Assembly (NCBI GenBank): GCA_030604885.1
Contig: JAUVUZ010000005.1
Span: 62,001-126,000, forward strand
Direction: 5' to 3'
Source: Alphaproteobacteria bacterium
GTDB taxonomy: Bacteria; Pseudomonadota; Alphaproteobacteria; Rhodospirillales; Rhodospirillaceae
Length of the DNA: 64,000 bases
The position numbers were made by a program, and so were the translations under genes. The notes beneath the pieces were generated by a model that searched no databases, was not told where the DNA came from, and saw nothing but the letters and a program-made list of their open reading frames with translations. Shown here one piece after another: positions 52,822 to 62,855 of the stretch; positions within the stretch are counted from its first letter, which is position 1, and the number at the start of each line of letters is the position of its first letter.

Positions 52822-53349
52822 ATGGCCGCCGCCGAAAACCGCAAGCAGCGCATGGAAAAGGAGTTCGACTACCGCGTCCTGCAACACGGCGTCAGCTCCG
52901 GCCGTCTCAAGATCTTCACCGACTTCCGGGTGTTCAACCAGGGCCACTCGCCCACCTACAGCCCGTGGGACAACGTCGCGCCGCTGCTGGTGCTGGTGCT
53001 GGTGAGCCTGGCGCTGCTGGTGCTGGTGGGGATCATCGTCGGGGTGCTGGCGCTGGTGCTCTCGGTGGTGCTCTACGCCTTCCTCATCCGCATCTGGGTG
53101 ATGCACCGCCTGCACGAGCGCACCCGCCAGGCGATGATGCAGAACCTCTACAATTGGGAACTGCTGTGGGGCATGGGCGGCGTGGTGCTCGCCAACGAGC
53201 GCACCGGCCAGATGTGCCACGCCCCCGGCGGCAACTGGCGCACCTTCGTCGTCAACGGCCTCGCCGACATCGCGAGCGCCCTGCGCGGCGACGCCGACAT
53301 GGCCAACCTGCGCGAACAAGGCTCGATGAACCGCGGAGACGGCCGATGA
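52822..53349 (+). CDS. Uncharacterised two-TM membrane protein within the lut operon
   Basis: MEKEFDYRVLQHGVSSGRLKIFTDFRVFNQGHSPTYSPWDNVAPLLVLVLVSLALLVLVGIIVGVLALVLSVVLYAFLIRIWVMHRLHERTRQAM; 4 nt after lutB and overlapping the lutC start. Confidence 0.8.
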   Translation: MAAAENRKQRMEKEFDYRVLQHGVSSGRLKIFTDFRVFNQGHSPTYSPWDNVAPLLVLVLVSLALLVLVGIIVGVLALVLSVVLYAFLIRIWVMHRLHERTRQAMMQNLYNWELLWGMGGVVLANERTGQMCHAPGGNWRTFVVNGLADIASALRGDADMANLREQGSMNRGDGR

Positions 53350-54011
53350 GCGACGACCGCGCCGCCGTGCTCGCCGCCATCGCCCGCAGCCGCTCCGGCA
53401 CCGCCGAAGCCCGCGCCGAGGCCGCCGCCCGCCGCATCGCCCGGCCGCCCGCCGCGCCGCGCCTCGGCTTCGTCGCCCAGGCGGTGGCCGAGGGCCGCAC
53501 CCTCGCCGACGTGTTCGCCGAAGTCGCCGCCCGCGCGGGCGCCACCGTCCACCGCGCCGCCACCGCCGCCGACGTCGCCCCCACCCTGCGCCGGATCTGG
53601 GTCGAACGCCGCCTCGAAGGCCCGCTGGTGCGCGCCGACGACCCGCTCTGCGCCGCCTGCGACGACCTCGCCGACACCCGCACCGGCCCCGCCGTCGGCG
53701 ACGAAAAGGTCGGCATCGCCCGCGCCGCCGCCGCTCTCGCCGAAACCGGGTCCCTCGTCCTGGTCTCCGACGCCGCGACCCCCACCACCGCCAACTTCCT
53801 GCCCGAAACCCACGTCGTCGTCGTCGCCGCCGCCGAGGTGGTGCCCGCGTTCGAGGATTTCTGGACCGACCTGCGCGCCCGGCCCGCCCTGCCCCGCACC
53901 GTCAACCTCGTCACCGGCCCCTCGCGCACCGGCGATATCGAACTCACCTTGCAGATCGGCGTCCACGGCCCGCGCGCGCTGCATGTCGTGGTGTTCGGCG
54001 ATGGCCGGTAA
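53346..54011 (+). CDS. lutC: Lactate utilisation protein C (LutC/LldG, DUF162)
   Basis: VGDEKVGIARAAAALAETGSLVLVSD..TANFLPETHVVVV...LVTGPSRTGDIELTLQIGVHGPRALHVVV. Confidence 0.9.
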   Translation: MSDDRAAVLAAIARSRSGTAEARAEAAARRIARPPAAPRLGFVAQAVAEGRTLADVFAEVAARAGATVHRAATAADVAPTLRRIWVERRLEGPLVRADDPLCAACDDLADTRTGPAVGDEKVGIARAAAALAETGSLVLVSDAATPTTANFLPETHVVVVAAAEVVPAFEDFWTDLRARPALPRTVNLVTGPSRTGDIELTLQIGVHGPRALHVVVFGDGR

Positions 54012-54570
54012 ACGCCGCCGCCCGCCGCCGATCACCGCCGACGACGCCCGCCTGTGGGCCGAGGTGACCCGCCGCGCCAAACCCATCGGCGACGCCCCCC
54101 TGCCCGAGATCGCCGCCGACCCGGCGCCGCCCGACGACGAACCGCCCGCCTTCGACCCCCCGTCGCCGCGCCTGCCGCCGGTCCGCCCGTCCGCCGGAAC
54201 CGTGCGCCGCCACGCCATCCTCACCCACGGCTCCACCGCGGGCATCGACAAACGCACCGCCGAACGCTTCAAACGCGGCGAAATGGATATCCAGGCCCGC
54301 CTCGACCTCCACGGCCTCACCCGCGAAGCCGCCCACGAAGCCCTCCACGACTTCATGCGCGAAAGCTTCGAACGCGGCCGCCGCTGCGTCATCGTCGTCA
54401 CCGGCAAGGGCCGCCGCTCGGGCGGCGAAGGCATCCTCCGCTCGGAGGTGCCGCGCTGGCTCAACGAAGCCCAGCTCCGCCCGCTGATCCTCAGCTTCTC
54501 CTACGCCCAACCCCGCGACGGCGGCGAAGGCGCGCTCTACGTCTTCCTCCGCCGGGAACGGGAGCGATGA
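54001..54570 (+). CDS. Smr-domain protein (MutS2 C-terminal-like)
   Basis: ARLDLHGLTREAAHEALHDFMRESFERGRRCVIVVTGKGRRSGGEGILRSEVPRWL. Confidence 0.92.
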   Translation: MAGKRRRPPPITADDARLWAEVTRRAKPIGDAPLPEIAADPAPPDDEPPAFDPPSPRLPPVRPSAGTVRRHAILTHGSTAGIDKRTAERFKRGEMDIQARLDLHGLTREAAHEALHDFMRESFERGRRCVIVVTGKGRRSGGEGILRSEVPRWLNEAQLRPLILSFSYAQPRDGGEGALYVFLRRERER

Positions 54571-54941
54571 CCCCCTTCGGCCTGCGCCTGCGCGAACTCC
54601 GCGCCCAACGCGGCGCCACCCTCTCCGCCATGGCCGCCGAACTCGGCATCTCCGCCGCCTACCTCTCCGCCCTCGAACGCGGCCACCGCGGCAAACCCAC
54701 CCCGGGCCTGATCCAGCAAATCTGCGGCTACTTCGGCCTGATCTGGGACGACGTCGAAACCCTCAAACGCCTCGCCGACCTCTCCCACCCCCGCGTCACC
54801 CTCGATACCTCCGGCCTTACCCCCGGCGCCACCGCCCTCGCCAACGAACTCGCCCAATCCATCCGGACCCTCCCCGAACCCACCATCCAGGAACTCCGCA
54901 AAGTGCTCGCGGAACGCCGGGGACGGGAGCGGAAAAGGTAG
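54567..54941 (+). CDS. XRE-family HTH regulator
   Basis: LRLRELRAQRGATLSAMAAELGISAAYLSALERGHRGKPTPGLIQQICGYFGLIWDDVETLKRLA. Confidence 0.9.
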   Translation: MTPFGLRLRELRAQRGATLSAMAAELGISAAYLSALERGHRGKPTPGLIQQICGYFGLIWDDVETLKRLADLSHPRVTLDTSGLTPGATALANELAQSIRTLPEPTIQELRKVLAERRGRERKR

Positions 54942-54974
54942 GGGACAGGAAAAGGGCAGGGGAAAGGAAAGGAC

Positions 54975-55137
54975 GCGGAGGGACTCGGTCCCTCCGCACC
55001 TCCCATTCGCTTTGGTTTTGCGCGTAGCGCGATAAAGCCATCACGCGGCGTGACGGGGGAATCCCGCTTCGCGGAAAAACCAGAACGAACGGGTACACAG
55101 GGCCTCGGCCCTGTGCGGGTCCGGGCAGCGCCCGGCC
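54975..55137. repeat. Modular inverted-repeat intergenic element, copy 7 (Q-R-R'-Q'-P')
   Basis: GCGGAGGGACtcgGTCCCTCCGC; GGTTTTGCGCGTAGCGCG...ATCCCGCTTCGCGGAAAAACC; CACAGGGCCtcGGCCCTGTG; GCGGGTCCGGGCAGCGCCCGGCC (55115-55137) then TGGTTTTTT. Confidence 0.88.
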
Positions 55138-55150
55138 TGGTTTTTTCCGC

Positions 55151-56464
55151 CTAGAGGATGAACTTCGACAGGTCGGCGGATTTGGCGAGTTTGCCGACGC
55201 GGTCGCGGACGAGGTCGGCGGTGATGGTGACGGTTTCGCCGGAGCGGTCGGCGGCGGTGAAGGAGATCTCTTCGAGCAGGCGTTCGAGGACGGTTTGGAG
55301 GCGTCGGGCGCCGATATTTTCGACGGAGTCGTTGATTTCGGCGGCGAGGCCGGCGATCGCGTCGAGGGCTTCGTCCTGGAAGTCGAGGGTGACGTTTTCG
55401 GTGCCGAGCAGGGCGACGTATTGGCGGATCAGGCTGGCTTCCGGTTCCACCAGGATGCGTTTGAAGTCGTCGCGGCCGAGGGCTTTGAGTTCGACGCGGT
55501 TGGGCAGGCGGCCCTGGAGTTCGGGCAGCAGGTCCGAGGGTTTGGCGAGGTGGAAGGCGCCCGAGGCGATGAACAGGATGTGGTCGGTTTTGACCGCGCC
55601 GTGTTTGGTGGTGACGGTGGTGCCTTCGATCAGCGGCAGGAGGTCGCGCTGCACGCCCTCGCGGGAGACGTCGGCGCCGCCGCGGTGTTCGGAGCGGGCG
55701 CAGATCTTGTCGATTTCGTCGATGAAGACGATGCCGTCGTTTTCGGCGGAGAGGATGGCTTCGCGCACCACCTGTTCCTCGTCGAGCAGGCGGTCGCTTT
55801 CGTCGGCGATCAGGAGGTCGTAGCTGTCGGCGACGCGCACCTTGCGTTTTTTGGTCTGGCCGCCGAAGGCCTTGCCGAAGATGTCGTTGAGGTTGAGCAC
55901 GCCCATTTGCGCGCCGGGCATGTTGGGGATGTCGAAGGTGGGCAGCCCGGCGTTGCCGCCGTCCTTGACCTCGATTTCGATGGTGCGGTCGTCGAGTTCG
56001 CCCTGGCGCAGCATGACGCGGAATTTCTGCCGGGTTTCCGGGTTGGCGGTGCTGCCCACGAGGGCGTCGAGGACGCGTTCCTCGGCGGCGAGTTCGGCCT
56101 TGGCGCGGACGTTCTGGCGCAGGCGCGCGCGGGTCATCTGGATCGCGGTTTCGACGAGGTCGCGGACGATGCTTTCGACGTCGCGGCCGACGTAGCCGAC
56201 CTCGGTGAACTTGGTGGCTTCCACCTTGATGAACGGCGCCTGGGCGAGCTTGGCGAGGCGGCGGGCGATTTCGGTCTTGCCGACGCCGGTGGGGCCGATC
56301 ATCAGGATGTTTTTCGGCAGCACCTCCTCGCGCAGGCCCTCGGGCAGCTGCTGGCGGCGCCAGCGGTTGCGCAGCGCCACGGCGACGGCGCGCTTGGCGT
56401 CGGCCTGGCCGACGATGTGGCGGTCCAGTTCGGAGACGATTTCGCGGGGGCTGAAGGAGGTCAT
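55151..56464 (-). CDS. hslU: ATP-dependent protease ATPase subunit HslU
   Basis: [37 protein letters not shown]...[49 protein letters not shown]. Confidence 0.97.
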   Translation of the reverse strand: MTSFSPREIVSELDRHIVGQADAKRAVAVALRNRWRRQQLPEGLREEVLPKNILMIGPTGVGKTEIARRLAKLAQAPFIKVEATKFTEVGYVGRDVESIVRDLVETAIQMTRARLRQNVRAKAELAAEERVLDALVGSTANPETRQKFRVMLRQGELDDRTIEIEVKDGGNAGLPTFDIPNMPGAQMGVLNLNDIFGKAFGGQTKKRKVRVADSYDLLIADESDRLLDEEQVVREAILSAENDGIVFIDEIDKICARSEHRGGADVSREGVQRDLLPLIEGTTVTTKHGAVKTDHILFIASGAFHLAKPSDLLPELQGRLPNRVELKALGRDDFKRILVEPEASLIRQYVALLGTENVTLDFQDEALDAIAGLAAEINDSVENIGARRLQTVLERLLEEISFTAADRSGETVTITADLVRDRVGKLAKSADLSKFIL

Positions 56465-57000
56465 AGGCTTTCGACCACGATGTTGCGGTTGGTGTAGATG
56501 CAGATGTCGGCGGCGATCTCGACGGCGCGGCGGGCCACCGCCTCGGCGTCGAGGTCCGGCCGGTCGATCATCGCGCGGGCGGCGGCGAGGGCGAACGGGC
56601 CGCCCGAGCCGATGCCGATCAGGGCGTCGTCGGGTTCGAGCACGTCGCCGGTGCCGGAGAGGATCAGCGAGGTTTCGGCGTCGGCCACCGCCATCATCGC
56701 CTCGAGGCGGCGGAGGTAGCGGTCGGTGCGCCAGTCCTTGGCGAGTTCGACGCAGGCGCGGGTGAGCTGGCCCGGGTAGCGTTCGAGCTTGGCTTCCAGG
56801 CGTTCGAACAGGGTGAAGGCGTCGGCGGTGGCGCCCGCGAACCCGGCGAGGACCTTGCCGTCGCCGAGCCGGCGCACCTTGCGCGCGGTGGATTTGACCA
56901 CGGTGTTGCCGAGGGTGACTTGGCCGTCGGCGGCGATCACCACGCGGCCGTCCTTGCGGACCGAGACCACGGTGGTCCCGTGCCAGGATTGGGGTTCCAC
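56461..57000 (-). CDS. hslV: ATP-dependent protease peptidase subunit HslV
   Basis: [40 protein letters not shown]...[22 protein letters not shown]. Confidence 0.97.
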   Translation of the reverse strand: MEPQSWHGTTVVSVRKDGRVVIAADGQVTLGNTVVKSTARKVRRLGDGKVLAGFAGATADAFTLFERLEAKLERYPGQLTRACVELAKDWRTDRYLRRLEAMMAVADAETSLILSGTGDVLEPDDALIGIGSGGPFALAAARAMIDRPDLDAEAVARRAVEIAADICIYTNRNIVVESL

Positions 57001-57081
57001 GGATGGGGGCTCCCTGCTGAAATCCGAAACAGGGAAGCAATGTAAGGCGGCCGCGCGGCCCGCGCCAGCGGCGCGAGGCGG

Positions 57082-57549
57082 TCAGCTCTCCGACTGGGCC
57101 ATCGCCTTGACCAGGGCGTAGACCTGGGCGCGCGCCTTGTCGTTGCGGATTTTCCAGTAGTTGCGCACCAGCTCGAGGGTTTCGGTGCGCGACAGCGGGT
57201 CTTCCTCGAAGCCGTCCTCCTCGGCGAGGTGGGCGGTGCCCGGCTCGAAGGTTTCGGGCAGCGAGCCGTAGCGTTCCTCCGCCACCTGGGCCGAGACATC
57301 CTGGAAGAAGAAGCTGATCGGCACCGAGAGCACGTTGCCGATGTCGTAGAGGCGGCTGGCGCTGACCCGGTTGAAGCCGCGCTCGTACTTCTGAATCTGC
57401 TGGAAGGTGACGCCCACCGACGACGCGAGCTGTTCCTGGGTCATGCCGACGAGGTTGCGGCGCAGTCGGATCCGCTGTCCGACGTGGACGTCGATGGGAT
57501 CCGGGCCGTTCTCGGTCACGACGTTTTTGGGAATGCGGCGTTCGATCAT
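57082..57549 (-). CDS. XRE-family HTH regulator (paralog of 2521-3033)
   Basis: [69 protein letters not shown]. Confidence 0.87.
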   Translation of the reverse strand: MIERRIPKNVVTENGPDPIDVHVGQRIRLRRNLVGMTQEQLASSVGVTFQQIQKYERGFNRVSASRLYDIGNVLSVPISFFFQDVSAQVAEERYGSLPETFEPGTAHLAEEDGFEEDPLSRTETLELVRNYWKIRNDKARAQVYALVKAMAQSES

Positions 57550-57686
57550 GGTAAGGTGACTCTGTAGCGAGATTCGAGACTGCATGCATACGTGCGTTTT
57601 TTTGCCCTTGTCAACGCCTAATGGGTAGTTTTACGGCGAAATCGTTCGCGTATCCGTTTAGGTGAAATCGGCGCGGGAGCCAGGAT

Positions 57687-57715
57687 TTGCTTCGCACACG
57701 CCAATCCTGTAATAC
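57687..57715 (+). promoter_or_regulatory. Candidate his operon promoter
   Basis: TTGCTT-N17-TAATAC, about 55 nt upstream of hisB. Confidence 0.5.
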
Positions 57716-57769
57716 ACCTATACGGACGAACCAGAGCGGCCGGGCATGGCGGCCGACCAGCGGGAGACG

Positions 57770-58393
57770 ATGATGCGTATCGGAACGGTCGAACGGGTGA
57801 CTCGGGAAACCTCGATTTCCGTGCGGGTCGACCTGGACGGAACCGGCGTCTACGACGTCGAGACCGGCGTCGGATTTCTCGACCACATGCTGGAGCAGCT
57901 CTCCCGCCACAGCCTGATCGACCTCACCGTGCGCGCCAAGGGCGACACCCACATCGACGCCCACCACACCACCGAGGACTGCGGCCTCGCCATCGGCCAG
58001 GCGGTCGCCCAGGCGCTCGGCGCCCGCGCCGGCATCCGCCGCTACGGCGACGCCCTGATCCCGATGGATGAAAGCCTGGCACGCTGCGCCATCGACCTCT
58101 CCAACCGGCCGTATCTCGTCTGGCGGGTGGGGCTGGCGGCGCCCACCCTCGGCGGAATGGAAACCGAGCTGTTCCGCGAATGGTTCCAGGCGTTCGCGCA
58201 GACCTGCGGCGCCACCCTCCACATGGAGTCCGTCCACGACGGCGGCAACACCCACCACGTGATCGAGGCGTGCTTCAAGGCGCTCGCCCGGGCGCTGCGG
58301 GCGGCGGTGGAGATCGACCCGCGGGCGGCGGCGGCGGTGCCGTCCACCAAGGGCGTGCTCGGCGGCTCGCTGCCCTCCGGGACGGCGCCATGA
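57770..58393 (+). CDS. hisB: Imidazoleglycerol-phosphate dehydratase
   Basis: [47 protein letters not shown]. Confidence 0.97.
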   Translation: MMRIGTVERVTRETSISVRVDLDGTGVYDVETGVGFLDHMLEQLSRHSLIDLTVRAKGDTHIDAHHTTEDCGLAIGQAVAQALGARAGIRRYGDALIPMDESLARCAIDLSNRPYLVWRVGLAAPTLGGMETELFREWFQAFAQTCGATLHMESVHDGGNTHHVIEACFKALARALRAAVEIDPRAAAAVPSTKGVLGGSLPSGTAP

Positions 58394-59046
58394 AAACCGT
58401 CGCCATCGTCGATTACGGCTCGGGCAACCTCCGCTCCGCCGCCAACGCGTTCGAGCGCGCCGCGCGCGAGGCCGGGCTGCCCCACGCCATCCGCGTCACC
58501 GACGACGCGCGGGAGATCCGCGCCGCCGACCGCATCGTCCTGCCCGGCGTCGGCGCCTTCGGCGACTGCCGCGCCGGGCTGGACGCGCGGCCGGGGCTGA
58601 CGGAGGCGCTCCAGGCGGCGGTGCTCGGCGACGGCCGCCCGTTCTTCGGCATTTGCGTCGGCATGCAGCTGCTCGCCTCCGAGGGGCGGGAGCACGGCGT
58701 CCACCCGGGCCTCGGCTGGGTGCCGGGCTGGGTGGAGCGGCTGGCGGCGGCGCCGGGCCGCAAGATTCCCCACATGGGCTGGAACCACCTCGCCCTCACC
58801 CCCGAGGGCGCCGCGCATCCGGTGCTGCGGGGGCTTCCGGCGGGCGGGCAGGTGTATTTCGTCCACAGCTACGCCCTCACCGCCGAGCGGCCCGAGCACG
58901 TTCTCGCCACCGCCGACTACGGCGGCGCGATCACCGCCGCGGTCGGCCGCGACAACCTCTTCGGCACCCAATTCCACCCGGAAAAGAGCCAGGCGGTGGG
59001 GCTAGCCGTGATTCGCAACTTTCTCGCCTGGGACCCCGCACGATGA
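58390..59046 (+). CDS. hisH: Imidazole glycerol phosphate synthase subunit HisH
   Basis: [56 protein letters not shown]. Confidence 0.97.
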   Translation: MKTVAIVDYGSGNLRSAANAFERAAREAGLPHAIRVTDDAREIRAADRIVLPGVGAFGDCRAGLDARPGLTEALQAAVLGDGRPFFGICVGMQLLASEGREHGVHPGLGWVPGWVERLAAAPGRKIPHMGWNHLALTPEGAAHPVLRGLPAGGQVYFVHSYALTAERPEHVLATADYGGAITAAVGRDNLFGTQFHPEKSQAVGLAVIRNFLAWDPAR

Positions 59047-59783
59047 ACCTTTTCCCCGCCATCGACCTCAAGGACGGCGCCTGCGTGCGCCTCTACAAGG
59101 GCGAAATGACCCAGGCGACGGTGTTCAACGCCTCCCCCGCCGACCAGGCGTCGCGCTTCGTCGCCGCCGGGTGCCGCTGGCTGCACGTGGTCGACCTCAA
59201 CGGCGCGTTCGCGGGCAAGCCGGTGAACGCCGACGCGGTGGCGGAGATTCTCCGCGTCGCCCGCGACAACGACGTGGAGGTACAGCTGGGCGGCGGCATC
59301 CGCGACATGGCGACGATCGAGGACTGGCTCTCCCGCGGCGTCGCCCGGGTGATCCTCGGCACCGCGGCGCTGCGCCAGCCGGATCTGGTGAAGGACGCCT
59401 GCCGCCTGCACCCCGGCCGCGTCGCCGTGGGCATCGACGCCCGCGACGGCCGGGTGGCGGTGGAAGGCTGGGCGGAAACCTCCGAGGTGACCGCCGAGGA
59501 GCTGGCGCTGCGCTTCGCCGACGCGGGCGTGGCGGCGATCGTCCACACCGACATCGGCCGCGACGGCGCGATGCAGGGCGCCAACGTGGCGGCCTCGGCG
59601 CGGCTCGCCGCCGCCTGCGGCATTCCGGTGATCGTCTCGGGCGGCGTGGCGGGGATCGACGACATCCGCGCGGTGGCCGGGCAGCGCGCCAGCGGCGTGG
59701 TCGGCGCGATCGCCGGGCGGGCGCTCTACGACGGCAAGCTCGACCTGGTCGAGGCCTGCCGGGTTCTCGCGGCGGCGGCCTGA
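59043..59783 (+). CDS. hisA: Phosphoribosylformimino-5-aminoimidazole carboxamide ribotide isomerase
   Basis: [29 protein letters not shown]...[15 protein letters not shown]. Confidence 0.97.
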   Translation: MNLFPAIDLKDGACVRLYKGEMTQATVFNASPADQASRFVAAGCRWLHVVDLNGAFAGKPVNADAVAEILRVARDNDVEVQLGGGIRDMATIEDWLSRGVARVILGTAALRQPDLVKDACRLHPGRVAVGIDARDGRVAVEGWAETSEVTAEELALRFADAGVAAIVHTDIGRDGAMQGANVAASARLAAACGIPVIVSGGVAGIDDIRAVAGQRASGVVGAIAGRALYDGKLDLVEACRVLAAAA

Positions 59784-59793
59784 GGAGAACGCG

Positions 59794-60552
59794 ATGCTCA
59801 GCGTGCGCATCATACCCTGCCTCGACGTCAAGGACGGGCGGGTGGTCAAGGGGGTCAACTTCGTCGACCTGATCGACGCGGGCGACCCGGTGGAGCAGGC
59901 GCGGGTCTACGACGCCGCGGGCGCCGACGAGCTGTGCTTCCTCGACATCACCGCCAGCTCCGACAACCGCGACACCCTTTACGACGTGGTGAGCCGCACC
60001 GCCGCGCAGTGCTTCATGCCGCTCACCGTGGGCGGCGGGGTGCGCGCGGTGGAGGACATCCGCAAGCTGCTGCTGGCGGGGGCCGACAAGGTGTCGATCA
60101 ACACCGCCGCGGTGCACCGCCCCGAGTTCGTGCGCGAGGCGGCGGAGAAGTTCGGCAACCAGTGCATCGTCGTCGCCATCGACGCCAAGCGGGTGGCCCC
60201 CGGCCGGTTCGAGATCTTCACCCACGGCGGCCGCAACCCCACCGGCCTCGACGCGGTGGAGTGGGCGCGGCGGATGACCGCCTACGGCGCGGGCGAAATC
60301 CTGCTCACCTCGATGGACCGGGACGGCACCCGCAGCGGCTTCGACCTCGCGCTCACCCGCGCGGTGGCCGACGCGGTGACGGTTCCGGTGATCGCCTCGG
60401 GCGGCGTCGGCACCCTCGAGCACCTGGCCGAGGGCATCCGCGAGGGCGGCGCCACGGCGGTTCTGGCGGCGTCGATCTTCCATTTCGGCGAATACTCGAT
60501 CGGCGAGGCCAAGGCCCATCTTGCCGCGGCGGGGTTGCCGGTGCGACTCTAA
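59794..60552 (+). CDS. hisF: Imidazole glycerol phosphate synthase subunit HisF
   Basis: [55 protein letters not shown]. Confidence 0.98.
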   Translation: MLSVRIIPCLDVKDGRVVKGVNFVDLIDAGDPVEQARVYDAAGADELCFLDITASSDNRDTLYDVVSRTAAQCFMPLTVGGGVRAVEDIRKLLLAGADKVSINTAAVHRPEFVREAAEKFGNQCIVVAIDAKRVAPGRFEIFTHGGRNPTGLDAVEWARRMTAYGAGEILLTSMDRDGTRSGFDLALTRAVADAVTVPVIASGGVGTLEHLAEGIREGGATAVLAASIFHFGEYSIGEAKAHLAAAGLPVRL

Positions 60553-60574
60553 GGCCCTCCGGAGGAGGACCCCG

Positions 60575-62113
60575 ATGGTGAAATGGCCGCATCTGTTCGT
60601 CCGGGTGTTCGGGCTCGGCGCCGCGGCGATCCTCGCCGTCGCGTTCGCCATCTACGAGGCGCGGCGCGGCGAGGCGCTGGTGCAGCTGGAGGCCGAGCAG
60701 GGGGCCACCGTCGCCGCCCAGGCGTCGTTCTTCCTCGACGTGCTGCACCGCCTCAACGCCGACCTGCAAATCCTCAGCCGCCAGAGCGAACTCAAAATGG
60801 CGGAGCCGGAGGCCCTGGCGCGGCTCGCCGACGAGTTCGGCGAATTCGTGCGCGCCACCCGCAACTATCACAGCATCCGCCTGGTGGACTCGCTGCAGGT
60901 GGAGCGGCTGCGCGCCAGCACCGACGAATTCGGCGTGGTCCACACCCACGTGGGTCCCAGCCTCGCCCTGGCCGACGACGTCCGGCTGGCGACGGCGCTG
61001 GCGACGCTGGCCCCGGACACCATGCTGCTGACCGACCGGGTGGACACGAGTTCCGGCCATCCGCGCCCGCTGTGGCGGCTGGCCGTCACCGCACCCGACG
61101 GCGCCACCCCCGCCCGCCACGTCGTCGCCGTCTATCGCGCCGACACCCTGTTCGACCGCCTGACCCGCCTCGCCCGGGGCGCCGAAACCGCGCTGATTCT
61201 CGCCAGCCGCTCCGGCGTCTGGAGCATCTCCACCGGCTCCGGCCGGGCGGGAAGCTGGGACTACCGCCCCCTCGGCGCCGAGCCGCCCGAGTTCGCCAGC
61301 CGCCACCCCGGCGCCTGGGAGGCGATGGAGCGCGATTTCGGCGGCACCGTCCACGTCGGCGAGGGGTTCTTCGTGTTCCGCACGCTGTTCCCGGCGATCA
61401 GCGGCTTCTGGGGAATCGACGCCACGGGCGCGGCGGTGCCCGAGGCCTCGGAATGGCGGGTGATCGCGTTCGTCTCGCCCCAGGCGGTGGCGCGGCTGGA
61501 GGGGCGGATTCTCGACTCCCTGGTGCCGTCCACCATCGCCGCGCTGCTGGCCCTCGCGCTGATCGCCTGGATCGGCACCCTGCACTGGACCTCGCAGCGC
61601 CACCGCCACGCGCGGCTGATGCACCAGGCCACCACCGACGCCCTCACCGGCGCCCTCAACCGCGCCGCCTTCGACGAGGGCTTCCGCGCCGCCCTCGACC
61701 GCTATGCCGAAACCGGCAGCGGCTTCGCGCTGATCTACGTGGATCTCGACCGCTTCAAGTCGGTCAACGACCGCTTCGGCCACGAGGCGGGCGACGCCTG
61801 CCTCAAGGAGACGGTGCGGCGGATGCGCGCGGTGATCCGCGAGACCGACCTGCTCGGCCGCCTCGGCGGCGACGAGTTCGCGGCGGTGCTGGCGCCGATC
61901 AAGGGCCGCGCCGCAGCGGAGGCGATCCTCGACAAGGTGCGCGGCGCCCTGGCCGACGGGCCGCCGCCGTTCCCGGGGGCGGAGCGGGCGATCGCCGCCA
62001 GCCTCGGCGTCGCCCTCTGCCCCGAGGACGGCACCGAGGCGGAAATGCTTTTGCGCACCGCCGACCGCGGCATGTATGGTGCCAAGCGGCGGCACGCCGA
62101 GCCGCAGGTTTGA
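60575..62113 (+). CDS. Membrane-anchored diguanylate cyclase (periplasmic sensor domain + GGDEF)
   Basis: Two TM segments flanking about 280 aa; DALTGALNRAAFDEGF, IYVDLDRFKSVNDRFGHEAGD, RETDLLGRLGGDEFAAVLAP with RxxD five residues before GGDEF. Confidence 0.9.
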   Translation: MVKWPHLFVRVFGLGAAAILAVAFAIYEARRGEALVQLEAEQGATVAAQASFFLDVLHRLNADLQILSRQSELKMAEPEALARLADEFGEFVRATRNYHSIRLVDSLQVERLRASTDEFGVVHTHVGPSLALADDVRLATALATLAPDTMLLTDRVDTSSGHPRPLWRLAVTAPDGATPARHVVAVYRADTLFDRLTRLARGAETALILASRSGVWSISTGSGRAGSWDYRPLGAEPPEFASRHPGAWEAMERDFGGTVHVGEGFFVFRTLFPAISGFWGIDATGAAVPEASEWRVIAFVSPQAVARLEGRILDSLVPSTIAALLALALIAWIGTLHWTSQRHRHARLMHQATTDALTGALNRAAFDEGFRAALDRYAETGSGFALIYVDLDRFKSVNDRFGHEAGDACLKETVRRMRAVIRETDLLGRLGGDEFAAVLAPIKGRAAAEAILDKVRGALADGPPPFPGAERAIAASLGVALCPEDGTEAEMLLRTADRGMYGAKRRHAEPQV

Positions 62114-62127
62114 AAGGTTCCCCGACC

Positions 62128-62448
62128 ATGAGCGGACACCCCCTCGATACCCTCTTCGCGGTGATCGCCGCCCGCAAGGGCGCGGACCCGAGCGAGTCCT
62201 ACACCGCCAAGCTGTTCTCCCGCGGCCGCGCCAAGATCGCCCAGAAGCTGGGCGAGGAGGCGGTGGAGCTGGTGATCGCGGGCTGCATCGAGCCGGACAA
62301 GATGGTGGGCGAGAGCGCCGACCTGCTCTACCACATGCTGGTGCTGTGGGCCGACGCGGGCGTCGCCCCCGAGGCGGTGTGGGCGGAGCTGGCGCGCCGC
62401 GCCGGAACCTCGGGCCTCGCCGAAAAGGCGTCGCGCAAGGCCGACTGA
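62128..62448 (+). CDS. hisE: Phosphoribosyl-ATP pyrophosphatase
   Basis: LDTLFAVIAARKGADPSESYTAKLFSRGRAKIAQKLGEEAVELVIAG...DLLYHMLVLWADAG. Confidence 0.96.
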   Translation: MSGHPLDTLFAVIAARKGADPSESYTAKLFSRGRAKIAQKLGEEAVELVIAGCIEPDKMVGESADLLYHMLVLWADAGVAPEAVWAELARRAGTSGLAEKASRKAD

Positions 62449-62475
62449 GTTCATCCATTCGTCAGGGAGGTCAAG

Positions 62476-62838
62476 GTGTACGATCCGAACAACGTGTTCG
62501 CGCGGATTCTGCGGAAGGAAATCCCCTGCAAGACGGTGCTCGAAACCGAGCACAGCCTGGCGTTCCACGACGTCAACCCGCAGGCGCCGGTCCACGTGCT
62601 GGTGATCCCCAAGGGCGCCTACGTGTCGATGGACGATTTCTCCGCCCGCGCCCCGGCGGAGGAAATCGCCGATTTCGTCCGCGCCGTGGGCGAAACCGCG
62701 CGCAGCCTGGGCGCGGTGGCCGGGGGCTACCGCATCCTCAGCAACGCGGGCGCCAACGCCGGGCAGGAGGTGCCGCACCTCCACGTCCACGTCTTCGCCG
62801 GCCGCCCCCTCGGCCCGATGCTGAGCCGCCGGGATTAA
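62476..62838 (+). CDS. hinT: HIT-family hydrolase (HinT-like)
   Basis: NNVFARILRKEIPCKTVLETEHSLAFHDVNPQAPVHVLVIPKG...GQEVPHLHVHVFAGRPLGPM (HxHxH). Confidence 0.95.
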   Translation: MYDPNNVFARILRKEIPCKTVLETEHSLAFHDVNPQAPVHVLVIPKGAYVSMDDFSARAPAEEIADFVRAVGETARSLGAVAGGYRILSNAGANAGQEVPHLHVHVFAGRPLGPMLSRRD

Positions 62839-62855
62839 GAAGCTGGAGAGATGAC

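Noticed and set aside
52980-53060. CTGGTG-rich simple-repeat-like stretch
   Set aside because: Explained by Leu/Val codons of a transmembrane hairpin in the lut-operon membrane protein.
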